Shown: positions 29,312 through 38,340, numbered from the stretch's first letter. The stretch is DNA of 64,000 nucleotides from Paracoccaceae bacterium (GCA_902554885.1 CACDPV010000004.1:1-64000), one strand, 5' to 3'. Notes: generated by a model from the letters alone, not told the origin. Made by a program: numbers and translations.

Positions 29312-31069
29312 ATGACTGGCCATATGACTGGAGCCAAGATGGTAGTTCAAGCCCTAAAGGACCAAGGGGTTGATACTGTGTTTGGATACCCTGGTGGAGC
29401 TGTGCTTCCGATATATGACGAAATTTTCCAACAGAATGAAATAAGGCATATACTTGTTCGGCATGAACAAGGAGCAGTCCATGCAGCGGAAGGATACGCA
29501 AGGTCTACTGGACGACCAGGGGTGGTTTTAGTGACTTCAGGACCGGGTGCGACTAACGCTGTTACCGGATTAACAGACGCATTAATGGATTCTATCCCCT
29601 TAGTTGTTCTTACGGGGCAAGTACCTACGTTTATGATCGGATCAGACGCCTTTCAAGAAGCGGATACAGTCGGGATCACAAGGCCCTGCACCAAGCATAA
29701 TTGGCTTGTCAAAGACACTGATAAGCTAGCGACGATTTTACATGAAGCTTTCCATGTTGCAAAGTCTGGGCGACCAGGCCCCGTTTTAGTTGATATTCCA
29801 AAGGATGTTCAATTTGCATCTGGGAATTATGTTTCAGGAAAGAAAGTACCTGCTTCTCAATATAAGCCGAAATTAAAGGGTGACATTGAACTAATTACGA
29901 AGCTCGTTGAGGCAATTGAGCAGTCAGAAAAGCCAATTTTATACACCGGTGGCGGCGTAATTAATTCTGGCACGGCAGCAAGTCAGCTTCTGAGAGAATT
30001 AGTAAAAGGTACAAATTTCCCAATAACTTCTACATTAATGGGCTTGGGTTGCTATCCCGCTTCTGGTAATAATTGGCTTGGAATGCTTGGAATGCACGGT
30101 CTCTACGAAGCAAATATGGCCATGCACGATTGTGATCTAATGATTAATATAGGTGCTAGGTTTGATGATCGGATTACTGGTCGAATAGATGCGTTTAGCC
30201 CTACTTCTAAGAAGGCTCACATCGATATAGACCCATCGTCAATAAATAAAGTAATTCACGTCGATATTCCTATCATAGGTGATATTGCTCATGTTTTAGA
30301 TGATGTTTTAAATATGTGGAAAGCGCGAGGTCGAAAGACAAACACCGCTGCTATTAGCAAATGGTGGGCTCAAATAGACGAGTGGAGATCTGTTAAATGC
30401 CTAAACTATAAAAATAGCAAAAAAACGATTAAACCCCAATTTGCACTTGAGCGTCTTGAGGAGCTAACTAGAAATAGATCGGACAGATACATTTGCACCG
30501 AAGTTGGCCAGCATCAAATGTGGGCTGCTCAATTCTTAGGTTTTGAGGAACCTAATCAATGGATGACTTCAGGTGGCCTTGGAACAATGGGTTACGGTTT
30601 TCCAGCTTCAATAGGGGTACAAATTGCTCATCCACATGCATTGGTTATTAATGTAGCAGGCGAAGCTAGTTGGTTGATGAATATGCAGGAGATGGGTACT
30701 GCCGTTCAATATAATTTACCTGTTAAACAATTTATTTTGAATAACGAAAGATTAGGTATGGTTAGACAATGGCAAGAATTGTTGCACGGTGAAAGATACT
30801 CACACAGTTGGTCTGATGCTCTTCCTGATTTTGTTAAATTGGCAGACGCATTTGGTGCAAAAGGCATTATGGTGTCGGACCCAGCCGATTTAGATGATGC
30901 TATTCTAGAAATGCTTTCTTACGACGGCCCGGTACTGTTCGATTGTTTGGTTGAGAAACATGAAAATTGCTTTCCAATGATACCATCTGGAGAGCCACAT
31001 AATAAGATGTTGCTGGGAGAGGCAGAAACCGGGGATGCAATAGGAAGCAGTGGTGCAGTGTTAGTTTGA
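29312..31069 (+). CDS. ilvB: Acetolactate synthase large subunit
   Basis: Thiamine-diphosphate and FAD enzyme that condenses pyruvate (or pyruvate plus 2-ketobutyrate), the first common step of valine, leucine and isoleucine synthesis. The N-terminal GYPGGAVLPIYDE and HEQGAVHAAEGYAR hold the catalytic Glu; the metal/TPP motif appears as AGEASWLMNMQEM, with Glu-Ala-Ser in place of the common Asp-Gly-Ser, a form I recall from alphaproteobacterial enzymes. 585 residues. ilvN follows after 22 bp. Confidence 0.97.
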   Translation: MTGHMTGAKMVVQALKDQGVDTVFGYPGGAVLPIYDEIFQQNEIRHILVRHEQGAVHAAEGYARSTGRPGVVLVTSGPGATNAVTGLTDALMDSIPLVVLTGQVPTFMIGSDAFQEADTVGITRPCTKHNWLVKDTDKLATILHEAFHVAKSGRPGPVLVDIPKDVQFASGNYVSGKKVPASQYKPKLKGDIELITKLVEAIEQSEKPILYTGGGVINSGTAASQLLRELVKGTNFPITSTLMGLGCYPASGNNWLGMLGMHGLYEANMAMHDCDLMINIGARFDDRITGRIDAFSPTSKKAHIDIDPSSINKVIHVDIPIIGDIAHVLDDVLNMWKARGRKTNTAAISKWWAQIDEWRSVKCLNYKNSKKTIKPQFALERLEELTRNRSDRYICTEVGQHQMWAAQFLGFEEPNQWMTSGGLGTMGYGFPASIGVQIAHPHALVINVAGEASWLMNMQEMGTAVQYNLPVKQFILNNERLGMVRQWQELLHGERYSHSWSDALPDFVKLADAFGAKGIMVSDPADLDDAILEMLSYDGPVLFDCLVEKHENCFPMIPSGEPHNKMLLGEAETGDAIGSSGAVLV

Positions 31070-31091
31070 ATATTTACTTTGTAGGTTACAA

Positions 31092-31649
31092 ATGTCAGCA
31101 TTAAAAATAAAAAAGGGATCAAGTAAGCATTCTGCTTATAACCTTAGGTCTAGTTTTGGCGACGAAATACAGACCCACACACTAGCAATATTAGTAGATA
31201 ATGAGGCTGGCGTTCTTGCTAGGGTAATAGGGCTTTTTTCGGGCCGCGGGTATAATATAGATAGTCTCACTGTTGCAGAAGTTGATCATGACGGACATCT
31301 AAGCCGAATTACTATCGTAACTACAGGAACACCGCAGGTTATCGAGCAAATCAAAGCTCAACTTGGACGAATTGTACCTGTCCATGAAGTACATGATTTA
31401 ACTGTTGATGGCCCCCATGTGGAGAGAGAACTTGCTCTTTTAAAGGTTGGAGGTAAAGGCGAAAAAAGAGTAGAAGCTTTGCGTTTAGCTGATATTTTTA
31501 GAGCACACGCAGTAGATAGCACGCTAGATAGCTTTACTTTTCAAATTACCGGCACGCCAGAAAAGGTTGACGCATTTGCAGAATTGATGCGTCCACTCGG
31601 TCTTATAGAAATTGCAAGAACAGGTGTAGCAGCACTATCTCGCGGCTAA
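31092..31649 (+). CDS. ilvN: Acetolactate synthase small (regulatory) subunit
   Basis: Regulatory partner of IlvB, binding valine through an N-terminal ACT domain. THTLAILVDNEAGVLARVIGLFSGRGYNIDSLTVAEVD (about residues 28-66) is the ACT signature; the C-terminal half (about 110-180) is the ALS_ss_C domain ending PLGLIEIARTGVAALSRG. 185 residues with an N-terminal extension of about 25 residues relative to E. coli IlvH, usual for the lineage. Confidence 0.97.
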   Translation: MSALKIKKGSSKHSAYNLRSSFGDEIQTHTLAILVDNEAGVLARVIGLFSGRGYNIDSLTVAEVDHDGHLSRITIVTTGTPQVIEQIKAQLGRIVPVHEVHDLTVDGPHVERELALLKVGGKGEKRVEALRLADIFRAHAVDSTLDSFTFQITGTPEKVDAFAELMRPLGLIEIARTGVAALSRG

Positions 31650-31666
31650 CATCAAAATTACTTATC

Positions 31667-31718
31667 TTGTCGTTTTCATTTAACTCAGTTGTCGTTTTGA
31701 GCTAGCCTCTAGTAGTAT
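31667..31718 (+). promoter_or_regulatory. Direct repeats and candidate promoter of the Rieske oxygenase gene
   Basis: TTGTCGTTTT occurs twice (31667-31676 and 31689-31698), 22 bp apart, two helical turns. The second copy could be a -35 (TTGTCG) with TAGTAT at 31713-31718 as -10 (18-bp spacer). A start near 31725 would leave only a few bases before the ATG at 31733, where no ribosome site is seen, so the message may be nearly leaderless. The repeat could be an activator site. Confidence 0.4.
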
Positions 31719-31732
31719 CTTTTTTTATTTAG

Positions 31733-32902
31733 ATGGAAAAAGTGAGCCAAAAAATGGAAAAGACAGCTACACTAGATAAAGTTTGTTTGCCAATAGGCAA
31801 AGCAAATGGGCTTCCAAATGAGCACTACACTTGTTCATCAGTTTTCCAAGAAGAAAAAGATATTTTACTCTTCGCTAAATGGAGTGGGCTGGCAGTTTCA
31901 GCGGAGATTCCAAATATTGGAGACGTTGTACCTATTCATTTTCAGGGCATTCCCTTGTTTATTGTTCGCACGAAAGAAAACAAAGTAAAAGTTTTTCAAA
32001 ATACTTGCCGGCATCGTGGTATGATACTTATTGATACAGCTAAATCCATAGAGGGGGCTATTCGGTGCCCCTATCATAGCTGGTGCTATTCAACAGACGG
32101 GAACCTTATAAGCACTCCTCATGTAGGAGGCCCAGGTAGAAACCTACATGAGGAGATTGATCGGTCTAAATTAGGCCTAACCGAAGTGCGAAGCCATGTA
32201 TGGATGGGGGTTATTTGGATAAATCTTTCGGGTAATGCACCGAAGTTTGAAGATAGTATGAAAGAATTAATGGATAGATGGGCAGACTTCGACAGGCCTC
32301 TTTTTCATGGTGGCAAGGAAAGTTCATTTACGATTGAAATAGCCGCAAATTGGAAATTGGCAGTAGAAAATTATTGTGAAAGTTATCATTTACCGTGGGT
32401 TCACCCTAGCTTAAACAGCTACTCCAAACTAGAAGATCATTATCATATTGAGTACAAAAACAAATTTTCTGGACAAGGTACAAAAGTTTATCAGCAGCTT
32501 AAGGATAAAGATGGTAATGTTTTCCCTGATTTCTCTAATTTAGAAGCGAAATGGGATACTGCAGCTGAATATATTGCTGTTTATCCAAATGTTCTCCTCG
32601 GCGTCCACAGGGATCATGCCTTTGCAATCATTCTCATACCGGATAGCCCTGAAAAAACAAATGAACACATTCACCTATTTTATTCTCAGGAAGACACGCC
32701 AGAACACTTACGCCTTAAAAATAGTGAGCAATGGAGGCTAGTTTTCGACGAGGATGTTCCTGTAGTTGAGGGTATGCAAAAAGGACGTCATGCGGTAAAT
32801 TTTGATGGCGGTCGGTTTTCACCAGTAATGGACAATCCTACTCATTGTTTTCACTATTGGGTTGCCAATGAGGTCCAAAATGGACGCATGCGGAAATCCT
32901 GA
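31733..32902 (+). CDS. Rieske non-heme iron oxygenase, alpha-subunit type
   Basis: Cytoplasmic oxygenase of the ring-hydroxylating/N-demethylating family. Rieske 2Fe-2S ligands Cys92, His94, Cys112 and His115 (CRHRG, CPYHSW), and the mononuclear iron site ENYCESYHLPWVH with His219 and His224. Length 389 and the ENYxExYH pattern resemble enzymes for quaternary amines (carnitine, glycine betaine, stachydrine) as much as aromatic ones. No reductase or ferredoxin gene lies nearby, so the electron donor and substrate are unknown. The ATG at 31733 lacks a Shine-Dalgarno; an ATG at 31754 is an alternative. The gene contains a 13-bp perfect inverted repeat (32115-32155). Confidence 0.88.
   Translation: MEKVSQKMEKTATLDKVCLPIGKANGLPNEHYTCSSVFQEEKDILLFAKWSGLAVSAEIPNIGDVVPIHFQGIPLFIVRTKENKVKVFQNTCRHRGMILIDTAKSIEGAIRCPYHSWCYSTDGNLISTPHVGGPGRNLHEEIDRSKLGLTEVRSHVWMGVIWINLSGNAPKFEDSMKELMDRWADFDRPLFHGGKESSFTIEIAANWKLAVENYCESYHLPWVHPSLNSYSKLEDHYHIEYKNKFSGQGTKVYQQLKDKDGNVFPDFSNLEAKWDTAAEYIAVYPNVLLGVHRDHAFAIILIPDSPEKTNEHIHLFYSQEDTPEHLRLKNSEQWRLVFDEDVPVVEGMQKGRHAVNFDGGRFSPVMDNPTHCFHYWVANEVQNGRMRKS
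32115..32155. repeat. 13-bp perfect inverted repeat inside the Rieske gene
   Basis: CTCCTCATGTAGG (32115-32127) and CCTACATGAGGAG (32143-32155) are exact reverse complements with a 15-base spacer, within the codons just after the Rieske cluster motif. It would form a stable hairpin in mRNA. Confidence 0.85.
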
Positions 32903-33113
32903 CGAGGATTTAGAGAAAAAAATTTTAGTTGCTCATCAGAATAATGATGGTCTTAAGTTAGCAGAATTATATGCAGAAGCAGCTTATAACTCACCCAATA
33001 AAAACAAAGCTTGTTTTTTTATGGTTAACGCATACACACTTGCTTTGGAGTATAAACACCCTAAAACGCAATCTTTCTTTCAGTTCCTTAAAAAACACGA
33101 TAGAGAAAACTAG
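32880..33113 (+). CDS. Small helical, TPR-like hypothetical protein
   Basis: 77 residues from the ATG at 32880, where GAGG lies six bases upstream; its first codons overlap the end of the Rieske gene by 23 bp, implying coupling. Sequence (KKILVAHQNNDGLKLAELYAEAA, ACFFMVNAYTLALEYKHPK) suggests two to three amphipathic helices in tetratricopeptide-like spacing. I recall similar short proteins in Rhodobacterales but no named function. A TTG at 32862 is a less likely start. Confidence 0.7.
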   Translation: MDACGNPDEDLEKKILVAHQNNDGLKLAELYAEAAYNSPNKNKACFFMVNAYTLALEYKHPKTQSFFQFLKKHDREN

Positions 33114-33172
33114 CACTCTTTCAGGTTAAACATCTATTTTCGATATAAATAATTCTAGAAAAGGAAATTTCA

Positions 33173-34237
33173 TTGAAGAAAAACCTTTTTTACAGTGCGC
33201 TTTTATTAGCGCTTGGGACGTTAGTTGGTTGGGTGGCTTCTAAAACCTTGCTACCTCTTCCTTGGATGCTAGGCCCATTATTAGCATGTGCTATATGGTC
33301 AATTAATTTTGGAGAGAAAATAGCTCCTTCAAATTACGTATTTCCTCAAAAATTTCGAAATTATTTCGTAGCTATAATCGGCGTAATGATTGGATCACAG
33401 GTTTCTCCCGATCTAATGGATCAATTCACCAACTACTTTCCAAGTATATTTGGTTTATTAATTTTTAGTTGGTGCGCCCATTTTATGAACTATAAAATTT
33501 TTCTAAAATTTGGAAAATATGATCGAGCTACTGCATTTTTTTCGGCTGCGCCCGGTGGGCTAATGGAGAGTATCGCTATGTCTGAACAGTATGGAGGAAA
33601 AATAAAAGTCGTAACTCTTCAACAATTCTTGCGAATTATTTTTGTAATAATTCTAGTGCCAGTCATGATTTCAATTTGGTTTGGAGCTCCAGTCGGTAGT
33701 GCAGCTGGCTTTATACTGGAAAAAAATGAAATTATTTCGGTAATTGACTTATTTTATATCACGATTTTAATAATTTTTGGTCTCATCCTTGGAGCTCAGC
33801 TCAGAATGCCTGCTGGTCACTTGTTGGGGCCTATGCTTTTAACAATTTTATTTACTTCAAGTACGAATATTAATATTCAGCTCCCAGATATACTGATCGT
33901 AGTTGCACAGGTAATTATCGGAACCAGCCTGGGTGCAAGATTTTTTGGGATGGATAAACGTGTTCTTTTTACTGCAGCTCGTCTGTCAGCATTATCAGTA
34001 ATTACAATGCTTATCCTAGCATTCATTTTTATAATCATACTCCAAAACTTATCTGAATTAACAACTGTAACACTTTTTATATCTTTTGCCCCAGGCGGCG
34101 TTACAGAAATGTCATTAATTGCACTATCGGTCGCATCAAGTCCAGCATTAGTAAGCGCTCACCATATTTTTAGAATAATCACGACTGTCTCATTATTGGG
34201 GATTATTTACAATAGATGGATTAATAAACTTAGCTAG
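33173..34237 (+). CDS. AbrB-type integral membrane protein (duplicated AbrB domain)
   Basis: 354 residues and about ten transmembrane helices in two related halves; each half holds a GxxLG/PAGHLLGP-like turn and a repeated APGG(LM/VT)E motif (SAAPGGLMESIAMSEQYG in the first half, SFAPGGVTEMSLIAL in the second), which identifies the AbrB membrane-protein family once mislabelled ammonia monooxygenase. Transport function is presumed, substrate unknown. The start is a TTG at 33173 with AAGGA seven bases upstream; no ATG fits. It may share the transcript with the Rieske gene and the small protein (59-bp gap). Confidence 0.85.
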   Translation: MKKNLFYSALLLALGTLVGWVASKTLLPLPWMLGPLLACAIWSINFGEKIAPSNYVFPQKFRNYFVAIIGVMIGSQVSPDLMDQFTNYFPSIFGLLIFSWCAHFMNYKIFLKFGKYDRATAFFSAAPGGLMESIAMSEQYGGKIKVVTLQQFLRIIFVIILVPVMISIWFGAPVGSAAGFILEKNEIISVIDLFYITILIIFGLILGAQLRMPAGHLLGPMLLTILFTSSTNINIQLPDILIVVAQVIIGTSLGARFFGMDKRVLFTAARLSALSVITMLILAFIFIIILQNLSELTTVTLFISFAPGGVTEMSLIALSVASSPALVSAHHIFRIITTVSLLGIIYNRWINKLS

Positions 34238-34267
34238 CACTTTTAAAACAGCCGGATTAGGAAATTT

Positions 34268-36091
34268 TCATGACAGTTGGCCATAAATTTGTTTATCTTC
34301 AAGTAACAACCATTCTTCCATAATTTTATCCATTTTCAACTTTCGTTCCGCTAACGCACTAGAGGCTTTATCAAATTTTTTTTGATCAGACTGATAAAGA
34401 TCATCAATGGATAAGAATTCCTCTAACTTTTTAATCTCTAACTCAAGTCTCTCTATTTCTTCAGGAATTTCTGACAACCTATGCTGCTCTGTGAAAGATA
34501 AACCTGCACTTTTCTTATTTTCCTGCAAATTCATCGTATTTTTGGGCTTTCGAGATTTTACAGCTGCATCTAATGAGTTTTTATCATCCAAAAACTTATT
34601 TAAGTATGACTCGTAACCCCCTGTAAAATCTATAATTCTACCATTTCCTTCAAAAAACAATACTCGTGTTGCAACCCGTTCAACGAAGTCTCTATCATGA
34701 CTTATTAAAAGTATTGTGCCGTCGAACTCACATAGTAGCTCCTGAAGTAAATCCAGCGTCTCAATGTCTAAATCATTTGTTGGTTCGTCCAGTAGTAATA
34801 GATTGCTTGTTTTAGCCATAAGTTTTGCAAGAATTAACCTAGATTTTTCACCTCCTGAAAGAGAGCGTACCGGCGCCCTTAAAGTACTGGGATCGAACAA
34901 AAATTCTTTCAAATATCCAACCACGTGTCTCGGGACGCCTTTTACCAGAATCTGGTCAGATCTACCTGGCAGCGCAATATCAGGATCACCAGCTAAATTT
35001 TCCTGAAGACTAGCATCCAAATCCAAGCTACCTTTGTTTTGCTCAAAAGTGGCAGTGATCCAATTTGTTCCTCGCTTAATAGTACCTTCATCAGGGGCTA
35101 AATCTCTAAATAGAATATTGAGAAGCGTAGTTTTTCCTACTCCATTGGCGCCAACCATCGCAATGCGCTCTCCACGGCTAATTGAGACACTGAATTTACT
35201 GCATATTTGCTTCCCACCAATATTTTTACTTATACCTTGCGCCTCTAATATTTTCCGCCCAGAAGTCTCACCAGACTGAAAAGACATTTTTGCATTAACT
35301 TGCCTTTTTTCCTGCAAATCATACTTAACTTTGAGCTTTTTTAAAGCCTTCAATCTACCCTGATTTCTTTTGCGCCTCGCAGAAATACCTTCTACTGCCC
35401 AAACGGACTCTTCTTTTATGCGACGCCTGATTTTATGGTTGCGTGCATCTTCTTCAGCCCAAGTTTTGTCACGCCAATCTTCAAAATCAGCGAAACTTTT
35501 TTCATTTCGTCTGAGCAAACCTCTATCTAACCATAAGGTAGATTTAGACACAGACCGAAGAAATGCCCGATCGTGACTTATAATTACTACTCCACATGTT
35601 AAGTTTTTGAGTACAGTCTCAAGCCATTTTATACTTTCAACATCCAGGTGGTTCGTGGGTTCATCTAGCAGCATCAAATCCGGAGTTTCTGCTATTATCT
35701 TTGCTAATGCCGCTCGTCTTATTTCACCACCGGATGCAAGCTTTACCTCTTGTTGAAGATTTAGCTTCAGCCCAGTACTTATTGCCTCAATTTTATAACC
35801 TTGATTACTATTCAAACGGCTTGTTGCAAAATCCCCCAAAGTGGGAAAAACAGATAGGTCTGGATCTTGCTCCATTAGACTTATTTTTATTCCTTTTTGA
35901 ACAGCTACAGTACCAGCGTCAGGAACAATTGCACCAGCAATCAGTTTGAGAAGAGTTGATTTGCCAGAGCCGTTTCTACCAACAAGACAACTTCGTTCCC
36001 TTTCAGTCAAAATCAAATCTATATTTTGGAATATGTCATACCCTCCAAAACCTAGACAAACTTCACGTAATTGGATTAAAGGCGCGCTCAT
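34268..36091 (-). CDS. ABC-F family ATPase (Uup-like)
   Basis: Soluble protein with two ABC ATPase domains and no membrane part, acting on ribosomes or nucleic acids. First Walker A GRNGSGKST (near 39-47), signature SGGEIRR, Walker B LMLLDEPTNH; second Walker A GANGVGKTT (near 316-324), LSGGEKSR, LLLLDEPTNDLD. The C-terminal 90 residues are a charged coiled coil (EEIERLELEIKKLEEFLS), as in Uup. 607 residues. Third in a likely bamE-olsB-ABC-F transcript; 33 bp after the acyltransferase gene. Confidence 0.92.
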   Translation of the reverse strand: MSAPLIQLREVCLGFGGYDIFQNIDLILTERERSCLVGRNGSGKSTLLKLIAGAIVPDAGTVAVQKGIKISLMEQDPDLSVFPTLGDFATSRLNSNQGYKIEAISTGLKLNLQQEVKLASGGEIRRAALAKIIAETPDLMLLDEPTNHLDVESIKWLETVLKNLTCGVVIISHDRAFLRSVSKSTLWLDRGLLRRNEKSFADFEDWRDKTWAEEDARNHKIRRRIKEESVWAVEGISARRKRNQGRLKALKKLKVKYDLQEKRQVNAKMSFQSGETSGRKILEAQGISKNIGGKQICSKFSVSISRGERIAMVGANGVGKTTLLNILFRDLAPDEGTIKRGTNWITATFEQNKGSLDLDASLQENLAGDPDIALPGRSDQILVKGVPRHVVGYLKEFLFDPSTLRAPVRSLSGGEKSRLILAKLMAKTSNLLLLDEPTNDLDIETLDLLQELLCEFDGTILLISHDRDFVERVATRVLFFEGNGRIIDFTGGYESYLNKFLDDKNSLDAAVKSRKPKNTMNLQENKKSAGLSFTEQHRLSEIPEEIERLELEIKKLEEFLSIDDLYQSDQKKFDKASSALAERKLKMDKIMEEWLLLEDKQIYGQLS

Positions 36092-36124
36092 AACAAATTG
36101 AGCTAGTTTAGAAAAATTAATAGG

Positions 36125-36856
36125 TCAAGGTTTGTTCATCAAAAAACGCTTCTTTTCATGTGGTATTTTACGCACCTCCAAGCCTGTAAAAACATGAAGC
36201 GTATTTAACTTGTAATCTATAACTGCATGGTCGCTTACCCATCCCCCCATTGAAAGATAAGCTCTCAAAAGAGGCGGCATTTTCAACATCGCTATTTTGA
36301 AATTTATATCAGGTCTAAGCGCTTTTGAGAATTTTAAAACGGATGGTGACTTAACACTAGGTAATAATTTTTTCGGACCCAAATAGCGTTCTCGAAGAAT
36401 AGCAAAACAATCTATATATTTCCCATGATCAATTCCTTCAAATGAAGTACAACCAAATATGAAGCCAATTTTTCTTCTTTCAACGTAATGCGCCAAATAA
36501 GCCCAAACTAATCTCAATATGTCTGGATCCTTCAAAGAGAAATCCGTACATACCCGCCCCACCTCCATTAAGGGCTGATCAAAATTTTCTAAGGTTTTGA
36601 TATCATAATGCGCTGCAGAATAACCAGTTTGAATCAAGGAACCAGGAGTATAATAGGTATATCTAAAGCATCCTACTACCCTCCGATGCTTCCTATCACG
36701 AATAATTACGTGATTAAATTTTTTATCATATTCATCCCTATCAAGACCGCTCTCGTTTACCACACCAAAGGCTTTATATCTAAAAGCTTGAGCTTCTTCC
36801 AAATCAACCGGGTGTGAAGCTGGCTCCAAATCAAATTTGGGATGGTAGTAGTTCAT
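36125..36856 (-). CDS. olsB: OlsB-like ornithine acyl-ACP N-acyltransferase (GNAT fold)
   Basis: 243 residues. Predicted to add a 3-hydroxyacyl group to ornithine, the first step of ornithine-lipid synthesis at the inner membrane. Supporting sequence: the N-terminal AFRYKAFGVVNESGLDRDEYDKKFNHVIIRD and VVGCFRYTYY, then MEVGRVCTDFSLKDPDILRLVW, and the conserved FGCTSFEGIDHGKY. These match the hemolysin/OlsB family. The usual partner olsA (acyltransferase) is not adjacent. An antecedent other than ornithine (for example another amino acid) cannot be excluded. Confidence 0.8.
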   Translation of the reverse strand: MNYYHPKFDLEPASHPVDLEEAQAFRYKAFGVVNESGLDRDEYDKKFNHVIIRDRKHRRVVGCFRYTYYTPGSLIQTGYSAAHYDIKTLENFDQPLMEVGRVCTDFSLKDPDILRLVWAYLAHYVERRKIGFIFGCTSFEGIDHGKYIDCFAILRERYLGPKKLLPSVKSPSVLKFSKALRPDINFKIAMLKMPPLLRAYLSMGGWVSDHAVIDYKLNTLHVFTGLEVRKIPHEKKRFLMNKP

Positions 36857-36919
36857 AAATTTCTCTCATATTAAAGCGGATTGACAATGATGCTTGTAGA
36901 GATAAATCCAAATTATTAT

Positions 36920-37366
36920 TTATTGTAGTAAAGACTCGGCAGAAGGACCACCAACATTTTGGAATAACCTGAAGAGAAATGACATATTTTTTAAACCAGA
37001 TGGTGTAGTATGGTAGTCTAGGATAACGATTTTACCTTTATCAATTCCAAATTTCTGAATATTGTCAAGTTTACCTTTGTCGTCGAAACTTAAAACTAGA
37101 ACTTGCCTATCTACGGGCTTCGAAGCCCATATTGAATTCTTTAAAACTTTAGACTGAACGAAGTAAATGTTTCCATCACTTAAGATACCACCAATTGATG
37201 GAGTACCAAGCTTCTTGATAACAGTATTTTTGTCATCTTGCGATACTGAAACACTTGATAATTCTTCCTCACTGGGTATGTAACCATGCTTACGATACTG
37301 TTCGGAGCAACCCAAAATAAGAAATAGTACAGCAACACTTAAAATCTTTTTAAGACGTCCAATCAT
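36920..37366 (-). CDS. bamE: Outer membrane assembly lipoprotein BamE (SmpA/OmlA)
   Basis: 148 residues with signal sequence and lipobox LILGC (Cys20). The mature domain has the BamE pattern, beginning with HGYIPSEEELSSVSV and continuing with KNTVIKKLGTPSIGGILSDGNIYFVQSK. BamE supports the BAM complex that inserts beta-barrel proteins into the outer membrane. Divergent from DUF177-rpmF, the standard arrangement in Rhodobacterales. TATACT-like -10 sequence is present in the 87-bp shared gap but no matching -35. Confidence 0.88.
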   Translation of the reverse strand: MIGRLKKILSVAVLFLILGCSEQYRKHGYIPSEEELSSVSVSQDDKNTVIKKLGTPSIGGILSDGNIYFVQSKVLKNSIWASKPVDRQVLVLSFDDKGKLDNIQKFGIDKGKIVILDYHTTPSGLKNMSFLFRLFQNVGGPSAESLLQ

Positions 37367-37453
37367 AAATTTAGCCTGACCTCATTAAAGTATAATATTA
37401 TGCTCAATTACATTATGTTGATTATTTATTGCAATAAAGGAAGAAATTTATAA

Positions 37454-38002
37454 ATGCCCAAAAGCGAAATTTCGGACAAAATCATAAAATTTTCAAATCT
37501 AAATGCCACCAAAAGCAATCGTTTTCGTTGGCAAGGTGATGCAATTAGTAACTCTAAGATCGCCGAGCAGCTTAGCTTAATCTCTGTTGAAAAAATAGAT
37601 TTTAGAGGAAAAATCAGCGCCCAAGGTAAAAATAAATGGCTATTAACTGGGGATTTGGGTGCTACGGCAATTCAAGAATGTGTCGTTACACTAAAAGCAA
37701 TTAAATGCCGGGTAGATGAAAAAATAAAACGTATTTATGTTCCCATGGAAGAAATACCCTCAGTGGAAAAAGACGACGGGCGCGATATCGAGCTCGAGTT
37801 AGATGAAAATTTAGAACCACTAACCAAGTCTTTAGATTTATCCTTGATTGCACAAGAAATGCTTGCTCTATTACTGCCAGATTATCCAAGATCTAACAAC
37901 AGCGACTATGTGTCAATTTCACTTGGCGACGATGGAAAAATAACTGAGCGAGATAATCAACAAAACCCTTTTGCGATCTTGAGCACCCTGAAGAAAAATT
38001 AA
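37454..38002 (+). CDS. DUF177 (YceD-like) protein
   Basis: 182 residues. Known as the partner gene before rpmF; YceD homologues have been connected to 23S rRNA/large-subunit biogenesis. The family core LTGDLGATAIQECVVTLKAIKCRVDEKI contains the conserved cysteine pair, and a late acidic stretch EDDGRDIELELDENLEPLTKSLDL precedes the LLPDYPR motif. Starts after AAGGAAG. 131-bp gap to rpmF holds a promoter-like TATAAT. Confidence 0.88.
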   Translation: MPKSEISDKIIKFSNLNATKSNRFRWQGDAISNSKIAEQLSLISVEKIDFRGKISAQGKNKWLLTGDLGATAIQECVVTLKAIKCRVDEKIKRIYVPMEEIPSVEKDDGRDIELELDENLEPLTKSLDLSLIAQEMLALLLPDYPRSNNSDYVSISLGDDGKITERDNQQNPFAILSTLKKN

Positions 38003-38091
38003 ATTCTCGAAGAAAGTCATAAAAAACAACTTAAATAACAAAATTTGGGTTGTATATCAGTGTTAAATAGATGTATTGCGCAGGGATAAAT

Positions 38092-38119
38092 ATTAACACT
38101 AGGGTTAATCCCTTATAAT
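38092..38119 (+). promoter_or_regulatory. Possible rpmF promoter region with inverted repeat
   Basis: ATTAAC and GTTAAT (38092-38097, 38104-38109) form a 6-bp inverted repeat that ends five bases before a perfect TATAAT (38114-38119). No good -35 is present at 17 bp. A start here would give rpmF a short leader of about 10 bases. Weak evidence. Confidence 0.3.
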
Positions 38120-38133
38120 ACTGAGATTTAGAC

Positions 38134-38340
38134 ATGGCTGTTCAGCAAAATAAAGTATCAAAGTCCAGACGAAATAATCGCAGAGCTCATGACGCTCTAA
38201 TGGCTGGAAATCCTAATGAATGTCCAAATTGTGGTGAACTAAAACGACCCCATCATATATGTGCATCTTGTGGCTTCTATGGAGACAAAGAAGTTATATC
38301 GATGACCGAGGAAATTGACCTGGATGATGACGCAGCCTAA
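38134..38340 (+). CDS. rpmF: 50S ribosomal protein L32
   Basis: 68 residues with the L32 start [20 protein letters not shown] and a four-cysteine zinc-ribbon (CPNCG at about 30-34, CASCG at about 46-50). It is therefore the zinc-binding form. plsX follows after 21 bp, the conserved rpmF-plsX-fabH order. Confidence 0.97.
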   Translation: MAVQQNKVSKSRRNNRRAHDALMAGNPNECPNCGELKRPHHICASCGFYGDKEVISMTEEIDLDDDAA

